Assembly: GCF_014202215.1 (NCBI RefSeq)
Contig: NZ_JACHGB010000004.1
Coordinates: 409,255 to 473,254, forward strand
Direction of reading: 5' to 3'
Length of the DNA stretch: 64,000 bases
DNA from: Quisquiliibacterium transsilvanicum
GTDB taxonomy: Bacteria; Pseudomonadota; Gammaproteobacteria; Burkholderiales; Burkholderiaceae_E
Each line of letters opens with the position of its first letter. Position 1 is the stretch's first letter. The position numbers and the translations under genes are program-made. Under the pieces are notes generated by a model. The model saw nothing but the letters and a program-made list of their open reading frames with translations. It searched no databases and had not been told where the DNA came from. Positions 43,679 through 52,320 of this stretch are shown piece after piece.

Positions 43679-44275
43679 TCAGTCGTCGAGCAGCCTGCGC
43701 GCGCGCTCGTGTTCCGCGCCGGCGGCAGCCGGCGCCTTCGGCGCATTGCGGCGGCTGCGCCGCTGCACCAGGACCCAGGCGGCGAAGCCCACCCCCAGCA
43801 GCGCGAAGGGCCCGATCCACAAGGCCAGAGTGTTGCGCTGCACCGGCGGCCGGTAGAGGACGAAATCCCCGTAGCGCTCGACCAGGTAGTCCTTGATCTG
43901 CTGGTCGGAGCGGCCCTCGGCGACCAGCGACTCGACCTGCCGGCGTAGGTCCACGGCCAGGTCCGCATCGGAGTCTGCAAGGGTCTGGTTCTGGCAGACC
44001 AGGCAGCGCAGCTCGCCTTCGAGCTTGCGCAGCCGCAGCTCCTCCTCGCGGGAGAGCTGCTCGCGGATCGAGGCGGGCGTGCCGGTCGACTGCGCAGCGG
44101 CGGCTGCGGCAGGCGCCCCTGGCGTCTGCGCAGCGGGCGCGGGGGTGGACACAGTCGCTGAGGCGGAGGCAGGCGCGGCAGGCGACTGCGCGCGCGCCGC
44201 TGCGCCGGCCAGCAATCCGGCGCCGAGCAGCGCGCCGCCAAACAGGGCGGCAGCGAAGGCTGTGCGCGCGCTCAT
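43679..44275 (-). CDS. ccmH: Cytochrome c maturation protein CcmH (CcmL-type, short)
   Basis: Apocytochrome thiol reductase of 198 residues. The redox motif LRCLVC has Cys91 and Cys94. A signal peptide or anchor is followed by an Ala/Pro-rich linker of 40 residues (31-70), longer than in typical CcmH. One C-terminal membrane segment (TLALWIGPFALLGVGFAAWVLV) is visible. It lacks the TPR part because that is encoded separately as ccmI at the other end of the operon. Its start overlaps the ccmG stop by 4 bases. Confidence 0.93.
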   Translation of the reverse strand: MSARTAFAAALFGGALLGAGLLAGAAARAQSPAAPASASATVSTPAPAAQTPGAPAAAAAAQSTGTPASIREQLSREEELRLRKLEGELRCLVCQNQTLADSDADLAVDLRRQVESLVAEGRSDQQIKDYLVERYGDFVLYRPPVQRNTLALWIGPFALLGVGFAAWVLVQRRSRRNAPKAPAAAGAEHERARRLLDD

Positions 44276-44808
44276 TGCGCCTGCAGCCGCTCGACCAGCG
44301 GCAGGATCCGTGTCGACAGCGCCTCTGGCGTCAGCGCGCCGATGAACTTGTCGCGCACGATCCCCTCCTTGTCGATCACGAAGGTTTCCGGAGCGCCGTA
44401 GACACCCCAGTCGATCGCAGCCTTGCCGTCGCGGTCCATCACCGTCAGGACGTAGGGATCGCCGAGGCGCGCCAGCCAGTCCTTCGAGTCCTGCGGGCGG
44501 TCCTTCCAGGCCATGCCGACGATCGGCACCAGCTTGCGCGAGGCGATGTCGTTGAGCAGCGGGTGCTCCACCCGGCATCCGGCGCACCAGGAGCCCCAGA
44601 CGTTCAGCAGCCAGACCTGGCCCTTCATCGCACCCGGCGTCCAGGGCCCGGCGGCGCCGTTGCCGAGCACCGGCAGCGAGACCTGGGGCACCGGCTTGCC
44701 GACCAGCGGCGAGGGGATCTCGCGCGGGTCGCGATCCAGGCCGCGCAGCAGGAACCAGCCGATGCCCAGGAAGACCAGCAGGGGGATCAGGAACTTGAGT
44801 GCGCGCAT
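44272..44808 (-). CDS. ccmG: Thiol:disulfide interchange protein CcmG/DsbE
   Basis: Membrane-anchored thioredoxin of 178 residues. One N-terminal membrane segment (about 5-22) precedes a thioredoxin fold with active-site C75-A-G-C78 in GSWCAGC and the CcmG motif GVYGAPETF. It keeps apocytochrome c or CcmH reduced in the periplasm. The ccmF stop is 69 bases upstream; ccmH follows with a 4-base overlap. Confidence 0.94.
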   Translation of the reverse strand: MRALKFLIPLLVFLGIGWFLLRGLDRDPREIPSPLVGKPVPQVSLPVLGNGAAGPWTPGAMKGQVWLLNVWGSWCAGCRVEHPLLNDIASRKLVPIVGMAWKDRPQDSKDWLARLGDPYVLTVMDRDGKAAIDWGVYGAPETFVIDKEGIVRDKFIGALTPEALSTRILPLVERLQAQ

Positions 44809-44877
44809 GAAGGCTCGGCGCGGCAGGCAGGGCCGCGCAGCAGTGGGGAGGGGGGACGGCCGCGGAGCACTGGCGGG

Positions 44878-46854
44878 TCAGGCGGAGGCGGCGCTGCGGG
44901 CCGCTTCGGCGGCCTCACTGCGCCGGGCGCGCCGGTAGCGGCGGTCGGTGGCTGCCAGTGCGCCGCCGCCGCCCATCATCAGGCAGCCGATCCAGATCCA
45001 GTTGACGAAGGGCTTGAGATGGATCCTGACCGCCCAGGCGGTCGGCGACAGCGCCTCGCCCATCGACAGGTAGAGGTCGCGGGTGAGGCTGCGGTCGATC
45101 GCCGCCTCGGTCATCGGCATCCGCGTGGCCCGGTAGACCCGCTTCTCGGGATGCAGCAGCGCGATCGCCCTGCCGTCGCGGGTGATCGAGAAGTGGCCGC
45201 GGATCGAGTCGTAGTTGGGGCCCGTGATCTCGTCGAGCGAATCGAAGCGAACCTTGTAGTCGCCGAGCTCCACGGTCTGGCCGACCTCGACCCGGACGTC
45301 GAGCTCGGTCTCGTAGCTGTTGACCAGGGTGACGCCCAGCACGAAGGCGGCCACGCCGACGTGCGCCAGGTGCATCCCCCAGACGCTGCGCGGCAGCAGC
45401 CTGGCGCGCGACAGCGAGACCCGCCCGTCGGCGCCGCGCAGGGCGTGGAGCACCATGACGGTGGCGCTGGACATGATCCAGAAGGAGAAAAGCAGGCCGA
45501 GGCTGGTCATCGGACGGAAGCCGTCGACGGTGAGTGGCGCGAGCAGCGCGGCGATCACCGACAGCGCGAAGGCCCATTTCATCCGGTCGAGCATCGGCGG
45601 AAGCTCGGCCTGGCGCCAGCGGGCGATCGGAGCGATTCCCATCAGGAACAGCGCCGGCGCCATCAGCGGCACGAATACCGCCTCGAAATAGGGCGGGCCG
45701 ACCGAGATCTTGCCCAGTTCCAGGGTGTCGAGCACCAGCGGATACAGGGTGCCCAGCAGGACGGCAGCGGTGGCAACGATCAACAGCACGTTGTTGGCGA
45801 GCAGTGCCGACTCGCGCGAGACCGCGCCGAAGCCCGGACCGATGCCGATGCGCGGCGCGCGCCAGGCGAAGAGCGTGAGCGAGCCGCCGACCACCACCGC
45901 GAGGAAGGCCAGGATGAACACGCCGCGCGTCGGATCGGTGGCGAAGGCATGCACCGAGGTGAGCACGCCGGAGCGCACGAGGAAGGTGCCGAGCAGGCTC
46001 AGGCTGAAGACCAGGATGGCCAGCAGCACGGTCCAGCTGCGGAAGGCGCCGCGTTTCTCGGTGACGGCCAGCGAGTGGATCAGCGCAGTGCCGGCGAGCC
46101 AGGGCATGAAGGAAGCGTTCTCGACGGGGTCCCAGAACCACCAGCCGCCCCAGCCGAGCTCGTAGTAGGCCCAGAAGGAGCCCAGCGCGATGCCCAGCGT
46201 GAGGAAGGCCCAGGCCGCAGTGGTCCAGGGCCGCGCCCAGCGCGCCCAGGCCGCGTCGAAGCGGCCCTCGAGCAGGCCGGCCACCGCGAAGGCGAAGGCG
46301 ACTGCGAAGCCCACGTAACCCATGTAGAGCAGCGGCGGGTGGAACACCATGCCCGGATCCTGGAGCAGTGGGTTCAGGTCGCGGCCGTCGCCCGCCGCGG
46401 GCACCAGGCGCACAAAGGGGTTGGAGGTGAACAGCACGAACAGCAGGAAGCCGAAGCCGACCAGGCCCATGACTCCGAGCACGCGCGCGCGCAGCGAGTC
46501 GGGCAGCTGCGAGGAGAACATCGCCACGGCTGCGGTCCAGCCGGACAGTGTCAGCACCCACAGCAGGATCGAGCCCTCGTGCGAGCCCCAGCTCGCCGCC
46601 ACCCGGTACCAGAAGGGCAGGGCGAGGTTGGAGTGCTTGGCGACCAGCTCGACCGTGAAGTCGTTCTGGACGAAGGCGGCGATCAGGCAGCCGAACGACA
46701 GCAGCACCAGCGCGAAGATGCCGATCGACGCGGTCGGCGCGACCGCCATCAGCCGCGCATCGCGGCGCCAGGCGCCGATCAGCGGCAGCACCCCCAGCAG
46801 CAGCGACAGCGGCAGCGCCAGCACCAGCGCGAAATGGCCAAGTTCGACGGTCAT
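44878..46854 (-). CDS. ccmF: Haem lyase CcmF
   Basis: Large inner-membrane protein of 658 residues with many hydrophobic segments, the core of cytochrome c haem lyase. The tryptophan-rich haem-handling motif is WGGWWFWDPVENASFMPWL (about residues 230-248), and PPLLYMGYVGFAVAFAFAVAGLL lies before it. Conserved His residues (WGSHEGSILLW) serve as haem ligands. Length is normal. It follows ccmE after 9 bases and precedes ccmG after 69 bases. Confidence 0.96.
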   Translation of the reverse strand: MTVELGHFALVLALPLSLLLGVLPLIGAWRRDARLMAVAPTASIGIFALVLLSFGCLIAAFVQNDFTVELVAKHSNLALPFWYRVAASWGSHEGSILLWVLTLSGWTAAVAMFSSQLPDSLRARVLGVMGLVGFGFLLFVLFTSNPFVRLVPAAGDGRDLNPLLQDPGMVFHPPLLYMGYVGFAVAFAFAVAGLLEGRFDAAWARWARPWTTAAWAFLTLGIALGSFWAYYELGWGGWWFWDPVENASFMPWLAGTALIHSLAVTEKRGAFRSWTVLLAILVFSLSLLGTFLVRSGVLTSVHAFATDPTRGVFILAFLAVVVGGSLTLFAWRAPRIGIGPGFGAVSRESALLANNVLLIVATAAVLLGTLYPLVLDTLELGKISVGPPYFEAVFVPLMAPALFLMGIAPIARWRQAELPPMLDRMKWAFALSVIAALLAPLTVDGFRPMTSLGLLFSFWIMSSATVMVLHALRGADGRVSLSRARLLPRSVWGMHLAHVGVAAFVLGVTLVNSYETELDVRVEVGQTVELGDYKVRFDSLDEITGPNYDSIRGHFSITRDGRAIALLHPEKRVYRATRMPMTEAAIDRSLTRDLYLSMGEALSPTAWAVRIHLKPFVNWIWIGCLMMGGGGALAATDRRYRRARRSEAAEAARSAASA

Positions 46855-46863
46855 GCGATCACC

Positions 46864-47343
46864 TCACTGCGCCAGCGACTTCGACGCCTTGTCCACGAAC
46901 TGCGCGGGGGCGCCCACCGGATGGCCGGCACGCTTGAGCGCCTCGGCCGCCTCGGGGGGCATGTAGTTCTCGTCGTGCTTGGCCAGCACCTCGCTCGCCT
47001 TGAAGCTGCCGTCGGCCTGCACCGTGCCCTGCGCGACGATGCCGCGGCCCTCCTTGAAGAGGTCCGGCAGGATGCCGCGGTAGGTCACGTCCACCGTCCT
47101 GGCGTTGTCGGTGACCCGGAAGGCCACCGTGGTGCCGTCGCCTTCGCGGCGCACGCTGCCCTCCTCGACCAGCCCGCCGATCCGGAAGGAGCGGCCCTGC
47201 GGCGCCTCGCCGTTGGCGATCTGCGTGGGGGTGAAGAAGAACACCAGGTTGCTCTGGAAGGCGTTGAGCACCAGCGCCACGGCCAGGCCGAGCGCGGCGA
47301 GCCCGGCCAGGATCCAGATCAGTCGTCGATGACGCGGTTTCAA
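46864..47343 (-). CDS. ccmE: Haem chaperone CcmE
   Basis: Haem chaperone of 159 residues with one N-terminal anchor (about 8-28) and a periplasmic OB-fold. It binds haem covalently at His123 in [12 protein letters not shown], with the conserved Tyr127. The conserved N-terminus KPRHRRL directly follows a TTG at 47343, and no ATG or GTG is placed there, so TTG is taken as the start. The TTG overlaps the TGA of ccmD (TTGA), which supports coupling. Confidence 0.93.
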   Translation of the reverse strand: MKPRHRRLIWILAGLAALGLAVALVLNAFQSNLVFFFTPTQIANGEAPQGRSFRIGGLVEEGSVRREGDGTTVAFRVTDNARTVDVTYRGILPDLFKEGRGIVAQGTVQADGSFKASEVLAKHDENYMPPEAAEALKRAGHPVGAPAQFVDKASKSLAQ

Positions 47344-47498
47344 GCGGATTCCTCCTCGATCGATTGGCGCACCAGCGCGCGCGCCTGCGCGCGCCGGCGG
47401 CGCAGCAGCCAGAGCTCGACGGCGATCGCCAGAGCGAGCGCGCCGTAGGAGCTCCAGACGTAGAAGCCGTACCCGCCCATGGCGAGCCATTCGCTCAT
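47340..47498 (-). CDS. ccmD: Haem exporter subunit CcmD
   Basis: Tiny membrane protein of 52 residues with one transmembrane helix, [20 protein letters not shown], and a basic cytoplasmic tail ([13 protein letters not shown]), exactly the CcmD form. It helps release holo-CcmE from CcmABC. Both ends overlap neighbours by 4 bases (ATGA with ccmC, TTGA with ccmE). Confidence 0.92.
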   Translation of the reverse strand: MSEWLAMGGYGFYVWSSYGALALAIAVELWLLRRRRAQARALVRQSIEEESA

Positions 47499-48244
47499 CG
47501 CCGCCCCTCCATCAACGCGCGCACCCAGTCGGTGTGTGCCTCGCGCTCGAGCACGATGCTGCGCGCGCGGTGCAGCGCGACCGCGATCGTATAGAACCAG
47601 GCGGCGAAGGACATGATCAGCATCGCGGCCAGCATGGTCTGCGCCATCTTCGGGGCCGCGGACATCGACACCGTCGCGCCCTGGTGCAGGGTGTTCCACC
47701 AGCGCACCGAGAAGTAGATGATCGGCACGTTCACCACCCCGACCAGCGCCAGCAGCGCGCTTGCGCGATCGGCCCGGCGCTCGTCGTCGATCGAGGCGCG
47801 CAGCGCCATGTAGCCCAGGTAAAGGAACAGCAGGATCAGCGTGGAGGTCAGCCGCGCGTCCCAGACCCAGTAGGCGCCCCAGGTGGGCCGGCCCCAGAAG
47901 GCGCCGGTCCAGAGCGAGATGAACGCGAACATCGCGCCGGTGGGCGCGATCGCCTGCGCCATCATCGCCGACATCCGCGTGTTCCAGATCAGCGAGGCGG
48001 CGCACCAGCCCGCCATCACGAGGTAGGCGAACATCGCAATCCACGCCGAGGGCACGTGGATGAAGATGATCCGATAGGCCTCGCCCTGCTGGTAGTCGGT
48101 GGGCGCGACGAAGAAGCCGATGTACAGGCCGATCGCCGCCAGGATGGCCGCGGCCGCCCCGAACCAGGGGATGAGGCGACCGGCCAGCGGATAGAAGCTG
48201 GCCGGTGAGGAGTACTTGAACCAGGAAATTCCTGCCATGGTCAT
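47495..48244 (-). CDS. ccmC: Haem exporter protein CcmC
   Basis: Inner-membrane haem-handling protein of 249 residues with six hydrophobic segments. The tryptophan motif is [21 protein letters not shown] and the haem-ligand His residues lie in [10 protein letters not shown] and [12 protein letters not shown]. It loads haem on CcmE. The start at ATG 48244 overlaps the ccmB stop by 4 bases; ATG 48238 is an alternative. Confidence 0.95.
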   Translation of the reverse strand: MTMAGISWFKYSSPASFYPLAGRLIPWFGAAAAILAAIGLYIGFFVAPTDYQQGEAYRIIFIHVPSAWIAMFAYLVMAGWCAASLIWNTRMSAMMAQAIAPTGAMFAFISLWTGAFWGRPTWGAYWVWDARLTSTLILLFLYLGYMALRASIDDERRADRASALLALVGVVNVPIIYFSVRWWNTLHQGATVSMSAAPKMAQTMLAAMLIMSFAAWFYTIAVALHRARSIVLEREAHTDWVRALMEGRR

Positions 48245-49029
48245 TCGTAAGCGATTCTAACCGCCACCGCAGTGGCAAACGGGCCCAGCACCGAGGAGGC
48301 GAGCAGGCCGGCGCCCAGCAGGGACAGGTGCGCGCCGGCGCCCAGCCCCGAGTTGACCGACTCGGCAGCGCCGGAGCCGAAAATGAGGATGGGCACGGCC
48401 AGCGGCAGCACCAGCAGCGCCAGCAGCGCGCTGCCCGCGCGGGTGCCCAGGGTGAGCGCGGCGCCGATCGCGCCGAGCCAGGAGAGCGTCGGCGTGCCCA
48501 GTGCCAGGCCGGCCGTGAGCGCGACGATCGCCTCCGGCTGCATGCCGAACTGGATTCCGGCCAGCGGCGCGAGCAGCACCAGCGGCAGGCCGTTGGTCAG
48601 CCAGTGGGCGAGAACCTTTCCGGCCACCAGCGCCGGCAGCGCGGCCGGCGCGAGCACCAGCTGCTCCAGGCTGCCGTCGGCGTGGTCCGCCGCGAACAGC
48701 CGCGACAGCGATAGCAGCGAGGCGAGCAGCGCGGCGACCCAGGCGATGCCCGGGGCGATGCGCGCGAGCAGCGTCGGATCCGGGCTCACGCCGAGCGGAA
48801 AGAGCGAGATCACCAGCACGAAGAAGACCAGTACCAGCGCCAGCTCCGAACGGGAGCGCATTGCGAGTACCAGGTCGCGGCGGCAGGCCCAGGCGATCGC
48901 CGAAAGGGCATCGACGGGGTCGCGGGTAACGGGGGCAGCGCCGGCCGGCGCGGAGCCGGCGTCCATGGCGCCGACCTGCGCCGCGTCGGCCGGCGCAGCA
49001 CCTCCCCGGGGGCGGCTCGTGGCGCTCAT
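48241..49029 (-). CDS. ccmB: Haem exporter protein CcmB
   Basis: Membrane subunit of 262 residues with about six hydrophobic segments (LVLVFFVLVISLFPLG and later Leu/Ala-rich stretches). ADHADGSLEQLVLAPAALPALVAGKVLAHWL is typical for CcmB. The N-terminus has an extra 35-40 residues rich in Ala, Gly and Pro before the conserved part, so the true start may be the downstream Met near 48966. The ATG chosen overlaps ccmA by 4 bases. Confidence 0.93.
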   Translation of the reverse strand: MSATSRPRGGAAPADAAQVGAMDAGSAPAGAAPVTRDPVDALSAIAWACRRDLVLAMRSRSELALVLVFFVLVISLFPLGVSPDPTLLARIAPGIAWVAALLASLLSLSRLFAADHADGSLEQLVLAPAALPALVAGKVLAHWLTNGLPLVLLAPLAGIQFGMQPEAIVALTAGLALGTPTLSWLGAIGAALTLGTRAGSALLALLVLPLAVPILIFGSGAAESVNSGLGAGAHLSLLGAGLLASSVLGPFATAVAVRIAYE

Positions 49030-49730
49030 CGCGCGCCTCCCGCCTGTCCGGTCACTGCCGCGGTCACGCCAGACTCACCGGCTTGGCGTGCCGGCGCGGC
49101 CTCCCCGAGGCGCAGCGGCGCCGACGGCGACGAGGTCGGGAAGTCGAGATGGGTGGCCACGACGGCGCAGCCGCCGCGGGCGAGATGACGGTCGAGCAGG
49201 CCGGCGAACAGTGCCTGGCCCTCGGTGTCCAGCGCGGTGGTGGGTTCGTCGAGCAGCCACAGCGGCCGCGGGGCGAGCGCCAGCCGCGCCAGGCCGAGCC
49301 GGCGCCGCTGGCCCGCCGAGAGCCGCGCGAAGGGCAGGTTGCGCTGCCGCTGCAGTCCCACCTCCGCGATCGCCGCGTCGACGGCGTTCGGCGCGTCGCG
49401 CCGGACGGCCAGGTCCAGCCAGGCCTGCGTCTCGAGGTTTTCGCGGGCGGTGAGCTGGTCCTTCCAGCCGGGCGCGTGCCCCTGGTAGACGAAGGCGGCG
49501 TTCCAGCCGGGGTCGCCGGCGCGCCGAGTGCGGCCCTGCCATCGGACCTTGCCTTGCGAGGGCATTGCCAGCCCCGCGACGATGCGCAGCAGGGTCGATT
49601 TGCCCGAGCCGTTCGCGCCGGTGAGCATCAGCCAGCGGCCGGCGTCCAGCGAGAAATCCAGTCCGGCGAAGAGCCGGCGGTTGCCCAGCGTGCAGCCGAG
49701 GTCGATCGCCTCGAGCGCAGTCTGCGTCAT
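49026..49730 (-). CDS. ccmA: Haem exporter ATP-binding protein CcmA
   Basis: ATPase of 234 residues. Walker A is GANGSGKST, the signature is LSAGQRRRLGLARL, and Walker B is LWLLDEPTTALD. The switch His (VATHLD) is present. A Gly/Ala-rich tail of about 30 residues follows the domain. With CcmB, CcmC and CcmD it releases holo-CcmE. Its ATG overlaps the ccmI stop by 4 bases. Confidence 0.95.
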   Translation of the reverse strand: MTQTALEAIDLGCTLGNRRLFAGLDFSLDAGRWLMLTGANGSGKSTLLRIVAGLAMPSQGKVRWQGRTRRAGDPGWNAAFVYQGHAPGWKDQLTARENLETQAWLDLAVRRDAPNAVDAAIAEVGLQRQRNLPFARLSAGQRRRLGLARLALAPRPLWLLDEPTTALDTEGQALFAGLLDRHLARGGCAVVATHLDFPTSSPSAPLRLGEAAPARQAGESGVTAAVTGQAGGAR

Positions 49731-51049
49731 GGCACCCGGCGGTCGATCCGGACCGTGACCTCACCGGCGCCAGCCGACACCGGCGCGCTGGCGCCGATCG
49801 GGTCGCCGCTGGCGCGCATCGCGTTGCCCGAGGCGCTGATGCGTGCTTCGATGACCAGTTTCGCGGCCGCCGAAAGCGGCCGGGACGGGTCCATCGCGTC
49901 GCCATCGCCGAGGCTGAAGCGGACCGGCCAGCCGCTCGCAGGCGCGCGCACCACCGCCAGCGGCGTGCGCGGACCGTCCGGGTCCCTGGCGACGATGAAC
50001 AGCACCGCGCCTGCGGGAATCGATGCGCGCAGCGCGTCGTCGATCGTGACGGTGCCGGCGATGCCCTGGCCGGCTGCCGCAGCACGCCCCGGCGTGCCGC
50101 CGCCTGTAGCGGGGGCAGCGGGGGCAGCGGGGGCAGCGGGGGCAGCGGGGGCAGCGGGGGCAGCGGCCTGCGGCGCCGGCGCTGGCGCGGCCGGTCCGCG
50201 GGTGGCGAGCTCGGCCTCGATGCGCACGATGGCTTCGGACAGCCGTGCCGCCTCGTCGCTGCCCGGCTCCATGCTGCGCTCGAGCCGGCGCAGGTGGTCG
50301 AGCGCCCCGGCGAGGTTGCCCAGCCGATACTGGGCGGCGCCCATCAGCGCCACCGCCTTGCCGTCGTTGGGATCGATGCGCAGCGCCTGTGCCAGCAGCT
50401 CGACCGGCCGGCCGGAGAAGTCGCCATTGGCGAGCAGCACCAGCGTCTCGGCATAGTCGGCGAGCAGCCGCGCATGCGGGGGATTGTTCTCGATGGCCCG
50501 GGCGTAGGCCTCGGCCGCTTCTGCGGGCTTGTCCTGCAGGCGCCGCGCCTCGGCGAGCATGGCCCAGGCCTCGCCGTCCTGGGGGTTGCGCCGAACCTGC
50601 TCCTCGATTTCGGCGACCGCCTTGGCGATCGCAGCCGGCGTCAGTTCGCCGCGCAAGGACTCCGGGTCGACGCCGACGATTGCCGGCGAACCGACCGTCG
50701 CGTAGACCAGCACGGCCACCAGCGGCACCGCGATCGCCGAGAGCACTGCCCAGGGCAGCACCGGGCCGCGCCGGCGCGCCGGGCCGGCGCGCAGATCGGC
50801 ACCGGCCTCCGGGAACTGTGCGGCCGCCTCCGCGATCAGTTCGTCGATGGCGTTCCTGGCTTCATCGGCGCTCAGCCGGCCTGCGTCACGGTCGCGCTCG
50901 AGCTCGCGGCGCCGGTCGCGGTAGACCTCCAGGCGTCGCGTGTCCTCGTCCTGGGCCGGGGCGGCAGGACGGCGTTTCAGCAGGGGCCAGACGACGAGGG
51001 CGGTGGCGGCGCAGGTGAGCACGCCGAGCAGGACCCAGAATGACAGCAT
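49727..51049 (-). CDS. ccmI: Cytochrome c maturation TPR protein CcmI
   Basis: Apocytochrome chaperone of 440 residues. An N-terminal double membrane segment (about 2-23 and 100-120) surrounds a Leu-zipper-like loop (DTRRLEVYRDRRRELERDRDAGRLSADEARNAIDELIAEA, typical for CcmI). TPR repeats follow (about 150-270), then an Ala/Pro linker (about 285-320) and a C-terminal periplasmic domain. It is the first gene of the operon, not the last as in the usual ccmABCDEFGHI order. A 9-base tandem repeat encodes the linker. Confidence 0.92.
   Translation of the reverse strand: MLSFWVLLGVLTCAATALVVWPLLKRRPAAPAQDEDTRRLEVYRDRRRELERDRDAGRLSADEARNAIDELIAEAAAQFPEAGADLRAGPARRRGPVLPWAVLSAIAVPLVAVLVYATVGSPAIVGVDPESLRGELTPAAIAKAVAEIEEQVRRNPQDGEAWAMLAEARRLQDKPAEAAEAYARAIENNPPHARLLADYAETLVLLANGDFSGRPVELLAQALRIDPNDGKAVALMGAAQYRLGNLAGALDHLRRLERSMEPGSDEAARLSEAIVRIEAELATRGPAAPAPAPQAAAPAAPAAPAAPAAPAAPATGGGTPGRAAAAGQGIAGTVTIDDALRASIPAGAVLFIVARDPDGPRTPLAVVRAPASGWPVRFSLGDGDAMDPSRPLSAAAKLVIEARISASGNAMRASGDPIGASAPVSAGAGEVTVRIDRRVP
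50109..50162 (-). repeat. Six 9-bp tandem repeats inside ccmI
   Basis: GCGGGGGCA is repeated six times without interruption and encodes an Ala-Ala-Pro-type linker. Because the unit is three codons, copy-number change would alter linker length but not the frame. Confidence 0.9.
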
Positions 51050-51107
51050 CGGAAAGTGCCGGAGGAGGGCTCAGGGGCCGCGGAGGGATGAAACGGGCCG
51101 GATTGTC

Positions 51108-52313
51108 TCACAACGGACGCCCCGGCCGCCTCAGTCCCGCGCGCGCGCGCACGCCGTCGCGCACCGAGTCAGGCGGATAGACGATCACCGTGTCGCCGGG
51201 AGCAAGCCCCTCCGTCACCCGGGCCACCCGCTGGTTGCGTGCGGCGATCCGCACCTCGCGCCGCTGCGCCCTGTCACCGTCGAGCAGGAACACCGACCAG
51301 CCTTCGCCGTCGCGGTACAGCGCGCCGACCGGAACCACCGGCACCGAATCCTCGGCCAGCACGACGATGCGCGCGTCCACCCGGTAGCCGTCGCCAACGG
51401 ACGCCGGGACGCGATCCAGGTCGACGACGACATCGACCCGCTGCTCCTCCACGCCGAGCGCCGACACCTTGGTGCGCGCGCTCGGTTCGATCAGGCGCAC
51501 GCGTCCGGCGAGTTCGGCGCCGCCTGCCGCCGCCTGCATGCGCACCGGCATTCCGGGCGCGATCCGGGTCGCGTCCTGCGACAGCACCTCCACCACGGCC
51601 TCCAGCGAGGCCGGATCGCCGAGGTCGAGCAGCGGCGTACCGACCGCGACCACTGCCTCGCTCTCCTGGGCCACCTTCAGGATCCTTCCTGCAACCGGGG
51701 CCCGGATCTCGATCGCCGAGGAGCGCCTGCCCTGGCCGGGCCCTTCGATCTGCGCGAGCGCCGCCTGCGCCACGGCCAGCTCGTGCCCGGCAGCGCGCTG
51801 CTCGAAGCGGGCCGCGCTCAGCTCCTGCTCGCGCTGCGCCAGGGCCAGCCGGGCCGCCTCGGCAGTGCTGGGCGAGGCGAAGCCGCGCTGCGCGAGCTCG
51901 CCGGCGCGGCCGGCGTCGACGCGCGCCTGGGCCAGCGCCGCCTGCGCGCGCGCTGCGTTGGCCTCGGCGCGCAGGACCAGCGCCTGCGCCGCGCCCACCC
52001 GCTCGCGCAACTGGGCCAGGGCGCGCGAGTCCTGCAGCGCCGGCGGGGCAGGCCGGATCACTGCGAGCAGTTCGCCGGCCTCCACGGCGTCCCCGGCCTG
52101 CAGCACGATGCGCTCGAGCCGGCCGGCGGCCGGCGCCGAGACGGTGAAGCGGTCGCGCACACGGGTGCGGCCCTCCTCGTCCACGGTGGCCTCGAAGTGC
52201 GCGAGTCCCACCACCCTGGTCTCCACCGGGACTGGACGCGGCCTGAAGGACCAGGCAGCGAGCGCGGCGACCGCAAGGGCGCCGACGGCCAGCACGACGG
52301 TGCTGCGTTTCAT
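51108..52313 (-). CDS. HlyD-family periplasmic adaptor of an ABC exporter
   Basis: Membrane-fusion protein of 401 residues. One N-terminal membrane anchor (about 5-22) is followed by a first lipoyl half (SAPAAGRLERIVLQAGDAVEAGELLAVI), a long coiled coil of about 100 residues, the second half (EIRAPVAGRILKVAQESEAVVAVGTPLLDLGD) and a beta-barrel. The start at ATG 52313 puts the anchor at the N-terminus. It is the last of three genes, seven bases after the permease stop. The partner outer-membrane channel is not encoded here. Confidence 0.91.
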   Translation of the reverse strand: MKRSTVVLAVGALAVAALAAWSFRPRPVPVETRVVGLAHFEATVDEEGRTRVRDRFTVSAPAAGRLERIVLQAGDAVEAGELLAVIRPAPPALQDSRALAQLRERVGAAQALVLRAEANAARAQAALAQARVDAGRAGELAQRGFASPSTAEAARLALAQREQELSAARFEQRAAGHELAVAQAALAQIEGPGQGRRSSAIEIRAPVAGRILKVAQESEAVVAVGTPLLDLGDPASLEAVVEVLSQDATRIAPGMPVRMQAAAGGAELAGRVRLIEPSARTKVSALGVEEQRVDVVVDLDRVPASVGDGYRVDARIVVLAEDSVPVVPVGALYRDGEGWSVFLLDGDRAQRREVRIAARNQRVARVTEGLAPGDTVIVYPPDSVRDGVRARAGLRRPGRPL

Positions 52314-52320
52314 CTGTGTC

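Noticed and set aside
47340-48278. Single 312-residue protein over ccmC and ccmD
   Set aside because: Most of the frame is an out-of-frame reading of ccmC; only the last 52 residues are CcmD.
50109-50162. Phase-variable switch in ccmI
   Set aside because: The repeat unit is 9 bases, so changes keep the reading frame.
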